This document shows positions 1 to 5,649 of a stretch of 6,896 bases of DNA, piece by piece (the stretch's first letter is position 1; every line of letters starts with the position of its first letter). Under the pieces are notes generated by a model. That model was not told where the DNA came from. It made no database searches and saw nothing but the letters and a program-made list of their open reading frames with translations. This DNA comes from Acidimicrobiia bacterium (lineage in GTDB: Bacteria; Actinomycetota; Acidimicrobiia; Acidimicrobiales; Ilumatobacteraceae): NCBI GenBank assembly GCA_013811855.1, contig JACCUL010000359.1, positions 1-6,896 on the forward strand. The letters run 5' to 3'. Position numbers and translations under genes: made by a program.

Positions 1-163
1 TCTTGGAAAAATTCCCGTCCGAGCCGTCGAATCTCAACGAGAAGTCGACGCGAGTGGGCGGCGCCGCACCGGCCTGGGCGGGCGCCCACACGACGGCGAG
101 ACCGAGGGCGGCGAGTGCAAGCGGTAGGCGCCGGGCTGTTTTCGTGACCGTTGTGGCAAACAT
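1..163 (-). CDS. Exported protein of unknown function, N-terminal 54 codons only
   Basis: The gene starts at ATG 163-161 and reads leftwards off the window, so only 54 codons are visible with no stop. A strong Shine-Dalgarno (AAAGGAG) sits just upstream, which fixes the start. The N-terminus is a signal peptide: a short n-region with Lys8, Arg11 and Arg12, a hydrophobic stretch at about residues 13-26 rich in Leu/Ala/Val, and an Ala-rich cleavage area (APAQAGA) at about 27-33. The visible mature part begins APPTRVDFSLRFDGSDGNF, which suggests a beta-rich secreted domain. It lies 66 bases after another exported-protein gene on the same strand, and the two may be co-transcribed. The mature N-termini are loosely alike (Pro-Thr followed by a hydrophobic/Phe-Ser run), so they could be distant paralogues, but the visible stretch is too short to decide. 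I do not recognise the family. Confidence 0.75.
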   Translation of the reverse strand, partial: MFATTVTKTARRLPLALAALGLAVVWAPAQAGAAPPTRVDFSLRFDGSDGNFSK

Positions 164-180
164 AGGAGTGCTCCTTTGGA
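164..180 (-). promoter_or_regulatory. Shine-Dalgarno inside a 12-bp near-palindrome
   Basis: Upstream of ATG 163 the minus strand reads AAAGGAGCACTCCT and then ATG. AGGAG is a good ribosome binding site, but the CTCCT directly before the start is complementary to it. The mRNA could therefore hide its own ribosome site in a small hairpin (AGGA/TCCT with a 4-base loop) or pair between molecules. The ribosome site is clear; the occlusion is an inference. Confidence 0.6.
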
Positions 181-208
181 CGTTGATTTCGTAAGCGCAC
201 GGAACCGA

Positions 209-226
209 GCAGGCTGAAGGGCCTGC
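209..226 (-). terminator. Small hairpin after the exported-protein stop codon
   Basis: A perfect 6-bp stem (GCAGGC/GCCTGC) with a 6-base loop lies 4 bases beyond the stop codon of the exported-protein gene, within the 66-base gap to the next gene. No T-run follows on the minus strand, so it is at best a weak or factor-assisted terminator, or an mRNA-end or intercistronic stabiliser. Confidence 0.3.
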
Positions 227-229
227 CGG

Positions 230-709
230 CTAGAAGTTGCAGTCGACTTCACCACCAAGGAACACGACGGTCGTTTCGCCGTTGGCGTTGACGGTCACGG
301 TGTAGACGCTGTGCCCGTGGAACTGACCGTCGGGGCCGACCAGGTTGAACGTGCCGGTGGAGGTCACGTGGGCCGGGAAGCCAGTTCCGTTCTGATTGAT
401 GTACGTCGACCCGGCGTTGCTCGTGAGCCGGTAAATCGAACCGTCGTCCGCAACGAACGACGCATCCAGGTACCGGGAACGGCTGACGAACCGGAACCCG
501 CCATCGGGGTCCTGTGTCACCGAGGACAAGATGCGCAGCGTCCCGCTCAACGTCCCCGACTCGTGGGTGCAGGCATTGTCGATGAGTTCGAAGGAGAACG
601 GGGCCTCAGTGATCGTCGGTTTGGACTCGGGCGCCGCGAGCACCGGCGTCGCGCACAGCGTGACGAGGACCGCGGCGGCGGCCGTGAGGAGTGAAGAGCG
701 ATAGCGCAT
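230..709 (-). CDS. Small exported protein of unknown function (159 aa)
   Basis: The preferred start is ATG 709, because it gives a classical signal peptide: MRYRSS, then a hydrophobic stretch at about residues 7-24, then a cleavage site near VLA-APES (residues 23-29). An in-frame ATG at 739 would put acidic residues in the n-region and is less likely. Neither start has an obvious Shine-Dalgarno site. The mature protein is about 134 residues, with alternating hydrophobic and polar residues rich in Thr, Val and Gly, as in a beta-sandwich. It has only two cysteines, Cys47 and Cys157, near the two ends, which could form a disulphide that closes the domain. No catalytic motif is visible. It ends with TAG at 232-230 and is followed by a second exported-protein gene. 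Its upstream region is the broken end of a recombinase gene. Small lone-domain secreted proteins of this look are common in actinobacteria, but I cannot name this one. Confidence 0.75.
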   Translation of the reverse strand: MRYRSSLLTAAAAVLVTLCATPVLAAPESKPTITEAPFSFELIDNACTHESGTLSGTLRILSSVTQDPDGGFRFVSRSRYLDASFVADDGSIYRLTSNAGSTYINQNGTGFPAHVTSTGTFNLVGPDGQFHGHSVYTVTVNANGETTVVFLGGEVDCNF

Positions 710-759
710 GGTCACGCGGCGATCGTCCGAAATCGGCATGAGTGACCGACCGCAACCTG

Positions 760-778
760 GGTGAGTCGACCGCTCACC
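760..778. repeat. Inverted repeat GGTGAG-N7-CTCACC
   Basis: Perfect 6-bp arms (760-765 and 773-778) around a 7-base spacer. It lies about 50 bases upstream of the preferred start of the exported-protein gene, in the stretch after recombinase likeness ends. It could be an operator half-site pair, a recombination scar or chance. Confidence 0.45.
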
Positions 779-789
779 TCCACTAACCT

Positions 790-819
790 CGGTTCACCCG
801 TCACTTCGAGTGTGAACCG
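790..819. repeat. Inverted repeat CGGTTCAC-N14-GTGAACCG
   Basis: Perfect 8-bp arms (790-797 and 812-819) flank a spacer that holds a second small dyad (CACT 802-805, AGTG 809-812). Its right edge falls within about 10 bases of the point where recombinase likeness ends. It may be a regulator-binding site for the exported-protein gene, or mark the breakpoint of the truncated element. Confidence 0.55.
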
Positions 820-827
820 TCCCGCGC

Positions 828-841
828 CGAGGCCGGCCTCG
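828..841. repeat. 14-bp perfect palindrome
   Basis: CGAGGCCGGCCTCG is fully self-complementary. It codes for part of the HIEAGLG segment of the recombinase fragment, so codon constraints in GC-rich DNA may explain it. It is the third inverted repeat within about 80 bases. Confidence 0.4.
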
Positions 842-1128
842 ATGTGGGGGATCGCCCACTCGTAGCTCTCTCTCGACTTCTGCGTGATGTCGGTTCGCCC
901 GGCGACGTAGCGGCGGACGAGCCAGCTGACTGTGCCCCGCGCCGTGCTGCGCCGCCCGGCCACCCCGGAGCGGGCGGCGGCGAGAGCGGAACGCTGGGAG
1001 GCGTAGGTGCCGAGCTGGCGTGGCCGAGCCTTGCCGCTGGCCGTGTCAATGCCGTCGATGCGAACGACCCACTTGTCGCGCTGCTTGCGGACGGTGGGCG
1101 CCCCGGTCGCCTTCCACCCCATGACTCG

Positions 1129-1134
1129 ACCTCC
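1129..1134 (-). promoter_or_regulatory. Strong Shine-Dalgarno of the recombinase fragment
   Basis: On the minus strand GGAGGT stands 6 bases before ATG 1122. It is the clearest ribosome site in the left half of the window and decides the start of the recombinase fragment. Confidence 0.7.
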
Positions 1135-1161
1135 ATTGTGGGGGCCGCCATGACGGATCTT

Positions 1162-1180
1162 TGATACATCGCTGATACAT
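1162..1180. repeat. Direct repeat TGATACAT x2, one helical turn apart
   Basis: TGATACAT occurs at 1162-1169 and 1173-1180, an 11-bp period that puts both copies on the same face of the helix. They lie between the tRNA 3' end and the recombinase start. In tyrosine-recombinase elements the arm-type integrase sites or an autoregulatory operator often sit here, and that is my inference. The A/T-richness of these copies contrasts with the GC-rich surroundings. Confidence 0.5.
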
Positions 1181-1204
1181 GGGCGATGGTGACGGCTGGC
1201 GGAA

Positions 1205-1210
1205 ATTATA
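1205..1210 (-). promoter_or_regulatory. Candidate -10 box TATAAT for the recombinase fragment
   Basis: The minus strand carries a perfect TATAAT in an A/T-rich island (about 1201-1215), 83 bases before ATG 1122. A -35 box at the usual distance would fall in the tRNA 3' end, and only a poor match (CCGACC) is found there. It is plausible as the old integrase promoter, but unproven. Confidence 0.4.
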
Positions 1211-1226
1211 TCACACCAGCTAGATG

Positions 1227-1303
1227 TGGTCGGGGAGGGGGGATTTGAACCCCCGACCTCCTGCTCCCAAAGCAGGAGCGCTACCAGGCTGCGCTACTCC
1301 CCG
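1227..1303 (-). tRNA. tRNA-Pro (anticodon UGG), CCA encoded
   Basis: The minus strand folds into a full cloverleaf. The 7-bp acceptor stem is CGGGGAG/CTCCCCG. The D arm has GCGC/GCGC, and the anticodon arm is CCTGC-TTTGGGA-GCAGG with anticodon TGG. The T arm is GGGGG-TTCAAAT-CCCCC, followed by discriminator A (1230) and CCA encoded at 1229-1227. The length is 77 nt with CCA. UGG reads proline codons CCA and CCG, and by wobble possibly the other CCN codons. The gene stays intact although a recombinase remnant abuts its 3' end. This fits integration into the 3' half of a tRNA with restoration of the gene, a common mode for tyrosine-recombinase elements. No second copy of its 3' end is visible in the window. 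Confidence 0.97.
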
Positions 1304-1315
1304 GATGGTGGGGCC

Positions 1316-1321
1316 AGTGTA
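1316..1321 (-). promoter_or_regulatory. Candidate -10 box for tRNA-Pro
   Basis: TACACT on the minus strand fits TANNNT and ends 12 bases before the first base of the tRNA. It lies in the 27-base gap after the stop of the small basic protein gene. No convincing -35 box is seen, so the tRNA may also be transcribed from the upstream gene. Confidence 0.35.
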
Positions 1322-1330
1322 GGGGCCGGG

Positions 1331-1612
1331 TCAGCGGGCGGTCCTGGCCGCTTTCGCCAGGCGCTTGGCGGCCCGGCCGATCGGTGCGAGGTGACGGTGG
1401 TCGAGGTCGCCGAGCTCTTGACCGTCGACGAAGCGGATGCGGTAGCGCTGCCAGTTGAAGCCGTTGGCCAGGATCACCTTGCCCTCCGTGCCTTCCTCGA
1501 CGCCGGGCAGCTCGACGGTCGCCTTGACCTTGTCGCCCGGACGCAGGTCGAGCTGGCCCTCGTGGGGCTTGGCCAGCGCGTGCGGCTTCCAGAACTGCAT
1601 CGTGTACATCAT
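1331..1612 (-). CDS. Small basic protein of unknown function (about 93 aa)
   Basis: The reading frame runs from ATG 1612 (MMYTMQFWKP) to a stop at 1333-1331. Two further in-frame ATGs, at 1609 and 1600, are possible starts, and none has a clear Shine-Dalgarno site. Residues ~22-76 look like one small beta-barrel: LRPGDKVKATVELPGVEEGT, then a short Gly-rich turn and aromatic strands (GFNWQRYRIRF, residues 51-61), ending in DLDHRHLAP. The spacing of Gly, Val and aromatic residues recalls SH3/KOW-like folds of nucleic-acid- or protein-binding domains. The tail at 79-93 is strongly basic (Arg/Lys/Ala helix), which could bind nucleic acid. The frame stays open further upstream, but there it runs antisense to the cupin gene and lacks protein-like composition. 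It is probably a conserved hypothetical of actinobacteria; I cannot assign a function. It ends 27 bases from the tRNA-Pro 5' end. Confidence 0.65.
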   Translation of the reverse strand: MMYTMQFWKPHALAKPHEGQLDLRPGDKVKATVELPGVEEGTEGKVILANGFNWQRYRIRFVDGQELGDLDHRHLAPIGRAAKRLAKAARTAR

Positions 1613-1637
1613 GGCGCGGCGGGGGTAGAACGGCACG

Positions 1638-2072
1638 ATGACCGGGGGCGATGCCACGGGCGAGACGGCGGCGGCGAGCGTTGGATGGGTGGCCGACATC
1701 GAGGCGGCGACGCTCGACAACCGTGACTTTCGCCGGGTGCTGTACACCGGCACCCACCTCCAGGTGACCGTGATGACCTTGGCGCCGGGGGAGGACATCG
1801 GGTGGGAGATGCACGACCACCTCGACCAGTTCCTGCGTCTCGAGCACGGCACGGGCACGTTGCGCCTCGGTCGAGCCGAGGACGATCCGGGCGAGGAGCA
1901 CCACGTCGAGGCTGACTGGGCCATGGTCATCCCGGCCGGAACGTGGCACGACGTCACGAACCGCGGCGACGAGCCGCTCAAGCTGTACTCGGTCTACGGC
2001 CCACCCGACCACCCCGACGGCACGGTCCACCCCACCAGGGCCGACGCCGAGTCCGACGAGCTCGACCGGTAA
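1638..2072 (+). CDS. Single-domain cupin protein
   Basis: This is a 144-aa one-domain cupin (small beta-barrel, usually metal-binding). Cupin motif 1 is seen as His59-Asp-His61 followed by LDQFLRLEHGTG, with Gln64 where many cupins have Glu. Motif 2 is complete: PAGTWHDVTN (residues 99-108) with His104 and Asn108. His59, His61 and His104 could hold a metal ion. The C-terminal stretch (LKLYSVYGPPDHPDGTVHPT) is typical of a bacterial cupin group related in sequence to mannose-6-phosphate isomerase-type cupins, but the substrate of that group is not known to me. ATG 1638 has no good ribosome site. A TAGAAC hexamer six bases upstream could be a -10 box of a leaderless message. GTG 1689 (VADIEAATL) is an alternative start that fits the usual N-terminus of such proteins. 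It is divergent from the small basic protein gene, with 25 bases between. Confidence 0.85.
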   Translation: MTGGDATGETAAASVGWVADIEAATLDNRDFRRVLYTGTHLQVTVMTLAPGEDIGWEMHDHLDQFLRLEHGTGTLRLGRAEDDPGEEHHVEADWAMVIPAGTWHDVTNRGDEPLKLYSVYGPPDHPDGTVHPTRADAESDELDR

Positions 2073-2127
2073 GGCCCGTTCTGTCAGTTCAAATCGGCCG
2101 GAAACGGTCGGTTGCAACGAGCAGTTG

Positions 2128-2167
2128 GCGTCCCCCAGCCGCCCCAACCCTGGCGGGGGCCCGACGC
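2128..2167 (+). terminator. Imperfect GC-rich hairpin between the cupin gene and tig
   Basis: GCGTC (2128-2132) pairs with GACGC (2163-2167), and inside it CCCC/GGGG and CAG/CTG can pair with bulges. No T-run follows. It could end transcription of the cupin gene with Rho or another factor, but it also lies where a tig -35 region would be. The rest of the 118-base gap (2073-2190) shows only an 8-bp palindrome GTTGCAAC at 2111-2118. Confidence 0.25.
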
Positions 2168-2175
2168 GTGACGGG

Positions 2176-2181
2176 TAGCCT
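2176..2181 (+). promoter_or_regulatory. Candidate -10 box of tig (leaderless type)
   Basis: TAGCCT fits the TANNNT -10 consensus and ends 9 bases before GTG 2191. Transcription would start about 6-9 bases past the box, at or next to the start codon. No Shine-Dalgarno site is present before GTG 2191, which agrees with a leaderless message, common in actinobacteria. The -35 region is not recognisable. Confidence 0.5.
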
Positions 2182-2190
2182 CGTCGGCCT

Positions 2191-3594
2191 GTGAACAGTT
2201 CGCTGGAAGCGCTCGAGGGCAACACGGTCAAGCTCTCCGTGAACATCGACGAGGCCGAGTTCGACCGCGAGATCGACCGGGCGTTCCGCAAGATCGCCAC
2301 GGAGATCCGCCTGCCCGGCTTCCGCAACGGCAAGGCGCCGCGTCGGGTGCTGGAGGCCCGCATCGGCGTCGCCCCGGCCCGCGAGCAGGCGCTGCGTGAC
2401 GCCATCCCGCAGTTCCTGGCCAAGGCCGTCCGCGAGCACGACGTCGACCTCATCGCCTCGCCCGACGTCGAGATCACCGGCGGCACCGACGACGGTCCCG
2501 TGGCCTTCGACGCCACGTGCCAGGTGCGCCCCGAGATCACCGTTCCCGGCTACGGCGGCCTGCGCGTCGAGCTGCCGTCGCCCGACGCCTCCGACGACGA
2601 GATCGACGAGATCGTGCAGGGCGAGCTGCGCCGGCACGCCTCGCTGTCGCCCGTCGACAGGCCGGGGGCGATCGGCGACGTCGTCACGCTGGACGTCGAG
2701 GGCTCGCGCGAGGACGAGCCGGTGGCTGGGCTGAACACCGAGGACTGGGCCTACGAGATCGGCCAGGGCTGGGTCGCCGACGACTTCGACGAGCAGCTCG
2801 TCGGTGCCGAGGACGGCGACGAGCTCGAGTTCACCACCACGCCGAGGGGGACCGACGAGCCCGTCGACTTCCATGTGCGGGTCGGGGCCGTGCAGGAGCT
2901 GGTGCTGCCCGAACCCACCGACGAGTGGGTGCAGGACACGTTCGGCGAGGTCGACACGGTGCAGGCGTGGCGGGCGTCGATCCGTGAGCGGCTCGAGGAG
3001 ATCAAGCTCGACCAGGCTCGCCAGCAGCTCGTCGGCCGGGTGACCGACGCGCTGGCCCAACTGACCGACATCGAGGCCCCGGCCCCGCTCGTGCACTCCG
3101 AGATGCAGCGCCGCCTGGAGGGCACCGTTCGCCAGCTGCAGGCCCAGGGGGTCGACGTCAACGAGTTCCTGTCGGCCACCGGCCAGGACGGCCCGGCGTT
3201 CGTGGAGAGCATGCGCGGCCCGGCCGAGCAGGCCGTCAAGGTCGACCTCGCCCTGCGCGCCGTCGCCGCCGCCGAGGCCCTCGAGGCCGACGACGGCGAC
3301 CTCGCCACGCAGTACGAGCGCATGGCGGTGCAGGCCGGCCAGAAGGCCAACCAGGTCCGCAAGGCCTACGAGAAGGCCGACTTCGTCCCCGAGCTCGTCG
3401 CCCAGATCCGCCGGGCCAAGGCGCTCGACTGGCTCCTGCACCACGTCGAGCTCGTCGATCCCGACGGCCACCCGCTCGACCGCGATCGCGTGCTCGGCCA
3501 CACCGACGACGACCACACCGACGACGACCACACCGACGACCACGACAACGACGACAGCACCCCCGCGAACGAGCCCGAGGAGGCCACCCGATGA
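2191..3594 (+). CDS. tig: Trigger factor (ribosome-associated chaperone)
   Basis: Trigger factor docks at the ribosome exit tunnel and shields nascent chains; its middle domain is an FKBP-type peptidyl-prolyl isomerase. The product is 467 aa from GTG 2191, a normal length. The N-terminal ribosome-binding domain (about 1-115) carries the signature GFRNGKAP at 43-50. The isomerase-like domain spans about 155-235 (GAIGDVVTLDVEG, then GLNTEDWAYEIGQGW). It is divergent at usual FKBP active-site positions, so isomerase activity is uncertain. The helical chaperone arms cover about 240-425. The C-terminus is unusual: residues 437-455 are almost only His, Asp and Thr, in the repeated unit HTDDD, followed by an acidic end. 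This tail could bind divalent metal ions. It heads the clp cluster, as in many bacteria, and appears to be transcribed from a leaderless promoter. Confidence 0.97.
   Translation: MNSSLEALEGNTVKLSVNIDEAEFDREIDRAFRKIATEIRLPGFRNGKAPRRVLEARIGVAPAREQALRDAIPQFLAKAVREHDVDLIASPDVEITGGTDDGPVAFDATCQVRPEITVPGYGGLRVELPSPDASDDEIDEIVQGELRRHASLSPVDRPGAIGDVVTLDVEGSREDEPVAGLNTEDWAYEIGQGWVADDFDEQLVGAEDGDELEFTTTPRGTDEPVDFHVRVGAVQELVLPEPTDEWVQDTFGEVDTVQAWRASIRERLEEIKLDQARQQLVGRVTDALAQLTDIEAPAPLVHSEMQRRLEGTVRQLQAQGVDVNEFLSATGQDGPAFVESMRGPAEQAVKVDLALRAVAAAEALEADDGDLATQYERMAVQAGQKANQVRKAYEKADFVPELVAQIRRAKALDWLLHHVELVDPDGHPLDRDRVLGHTDDDHTDDDHTDDHDNDDSTPANEPEEATR
3499..3543 (+). repeat. 15-bp tandem repeat coding the HTDDD tail of trigger factor
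   Basis: The 15-bp unit CACACCGACGACGAC occurs perfectly at 3499-3513 and 3514-3528. A third copy, short by one GAC codon, follows at 3529-3540, then CAC. The period is a multiple of 3, so slippage changes tail length without breaking the frame. Confidence 0.8.
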
Positions 3595-3686
3595 GATCCA
3601 CCGCGTTCCCCGGCCACGCAGGCCGCTTGGGCCCGCACCCTCGCCGGCGCTCGGTCGCCCGCACTCGCGAGATGGCGCCCTCGTGA
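3591..3686 (+). CDS. Possible 31-codon bridging ORF between tig and clpP
   Basis: ATG 3591 overlaps the tig stop (ATGA), and the TGA at 3684-3686 overlaps the clpP start GTG 3683 (GTGA). The frame fills the gap exactly. The product would be MRSTAFPGHAGRLGPHPRRR followed by 11 more residues, Arg/Pro/Gly-rich with no recognisable domain. Both overlaps are the four-base type that allows a terminating ribosome to restart. No strong Shine-Dalgarno precedes either start; GAGATGG near 3669-3675 is weak. The ORF may matter through its translation, by carrying ribosomes from tig to clpP, rather than through the peptide. It may also be chance, since stop codons are rare in GC-rich DNA. A hairpin (CGGCC-ACGCA-GGCCG, 3611-3625) lies inside. 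Confidence 0.4.
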   Translation: MRSTAFPGHAGRLGPHPRRRSVARTREMAPS

Positions 3687-4336
3687 TCACGGCTCGCGAC
3701 CCGCTGAGCACGCGCCTGAGCGGCTACCTCGTGCCCAACGTGGTCGAGCAGACCAGCAGGGGCGAGCGGGCCTACGACCTCTACAGCCGTCTGCTCAAGG
3801 AGAACATCATCTTCCTGCAGACGCCGATCGACGACCAGATCGCCAGCCTCATCTGCGCGCAGTTGATCCACCTCGAGTCCGAGAACCCGGACAAGGACAT
3901 CAACATCTACATCAACAGTCCGGGCGGGGACATCACGTCGCTGTTCGCCATCTACGACACGATGCAGTTCATCCGCAACGACATCGCCACCATCTGCCTC
4001 GGCCAGGCGGCGTCGGCGGCGGCCGTGCTGTTGGCGGCCGGCACGAAGGGCAAGCGCCTGGCGCTCCCACACTCCCGGGTCCTGCTGCACCAACCGCACG
4101 GTGAGATCGGCTACGGGCAGGTCACCGACCTCGAGATCGCGGCCCGCGAGATCCTCCGCATGCGCGACCTGCTCGACGAGCTGTTGGCCTTGCACACGGG
4201 CCAACCCATCGAGCGCGTCCACGCCGACACCGACCGTGACTTCGTCATGGAAGCCGGGGAGGCCCTCGCGTATGGCATCATCGACGACGTGATCGAGTCC
4301 CGTGAGATCACCGATCGCACGGGACCCATCCGCTGA
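3683..4336 (+). CDS. clpP: ATP-dependent Clp protease proteolytic subunit, ClpP2-like
   Basis: ClpP forms the barrel-shaped serine protease that degrades proteins unfolded by ClpX or ClpC. The product is 217 aa from GTG 3683, the only start codon in frame between tig and the conserved sequence. The catalytic triad is intact: Ser111 in GQAASAAAVLLAAG, His136 in LLHQP, and Asp186 in DTDRD. YINSPGG (76-82), lining the active site, is also intact. SAAAVLLAAG where most ClpPs have SMAAFLLAAG, with LGQAAS before it, matches the actinobacterial ClpP2 type (as in Mycobacterium tuberculosis) rather than ClpP1. Known actinobacterial ClpPs often work as ClpP1P2 pairs encoded side by side. Only one copy is here, so a partner may lie elsewhere, or this one may act alone. 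The residues before about Tyr15 may be a cleaved propeptide. It is followed after 23 bases by clpX. Confidence 0.97.
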   Translation: MITARDPLSTRLSGYLVPNVVEQTSRGERAYDLYSRLLKENIIFLQTPIDDQIASLICAQLIHLESENPDKDINIYINSPGGDITSLFAIYDTMQFIRNDIATICLGQAASAAAVLLAAGTKGKRLALPHSRVLLHQPHGEIGYGQVTDLEIAAREILRMRDLLDELLALHTGQPIERVHADTDRDFVMEAGEALAYGIIDDVIESREITDRTGPIR

Positions 4337-4345
4337 TCGAGATCT

Positions 4346-4351
4346 GAGGGG
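4346..4351 (+). promoter_or_regulatory. Shine-Dalgarno of clpX
   Basis: GAGGGG stands 8 bases before GTG 4360 and supports that start. No promoter is visible in the 23-base gap, so clpX is probably read from the clpP message. Confidence 0.7.
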
Positions 4352-4359
4352 AACCACCC

Positions 4360-5643
<1,284 letters not shown>

Positions 5644-5649
5644 CCCCGC

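Larger units (their letters stand above)
712..1122 (-). pseudogene. Truncated tyrosine recombinase (phage-type integrase), N-terminal fragment
   Basis: ATG 1122 is preceded by a strong Shine-Dalgarno (GGAGGT, 6-base spacing). The product would be 136 aa, against about 350-420 for the family. Residues ~11-50 (RKQRDKWVVRIDG, then QLGTYASQRSALAAAR) resemble the beta-rich arm-site DNA-binding domain of phage integrases. Residues ~65-97 (VSWLVRRYVAGR, then SRESYEWAIPHIEAGLGA) resemble the start of the SAM-like core-binding domain. The likeness fades after about residue 97 (near base 830). The whole catalytic domain with its Arg/His/Arg/Tyr residues is missing, so it cannot be a working recombinase. 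The last ~40 residues are probably read-through into unrelated DNA. It lies just past the 3' end of tRNA-Pro and points away from it, the usual position of an integrase next to its attachment site. I infer a decayed integrated element. Without a database search the family call rests on motif likeness. Confidence 0.7.

Noticed and set aside
3..694. Plus-strand frames (3-194 and 311-694) over the exported-protein genes
   Set aside because: The minus-strand products have signal peptides, a good ribosome site for one of them, and ordered beta-type sequence; the plus-strand products do not.
801..1169. Alternative minus-strand frame overlapping the recombinase fragment
   Set aside because: It has no ribosome site and a Pro/Ser/Arg-rich product; the overlapping frame from 1122 has a strong Shine-Dalgarno and integrase-like sequence.
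1195..1220. GCTGG/CCAGC stem just past the tRNA as a terminator
   Set aside because: The stem is 5 bp with a 16-base loop and no T-run on the proper side, too weak to call.
1613..1981. Upstream extension of the small basic protein frame (to 216 aa)
   Set aside because: The extra part is antisense to the cupin gene and has Ser/Arg/Pro-rich shadow composition; protein-like sequence begins at about 1612.
1281..2540. 419-codon minus-strand frame across the tRNA, the cupin gene and the start of tig
   Set aside because: It runs through the tRNA gene and antisense to two clear genes, and its product has no recognisable domain.
3499..3543. Possible CRISPR-like or non-coding tandem array
   Set aside because: Units are 15 bp with no spacers and are in frame within tig, so this is a coding repeat.
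2089..3711. 540-codon open frame on the minus strand, antisense to tig
   Set aside because: It is a shadow of tig; its Val/Gly runs come from the antisense of the HTDDD repeat.
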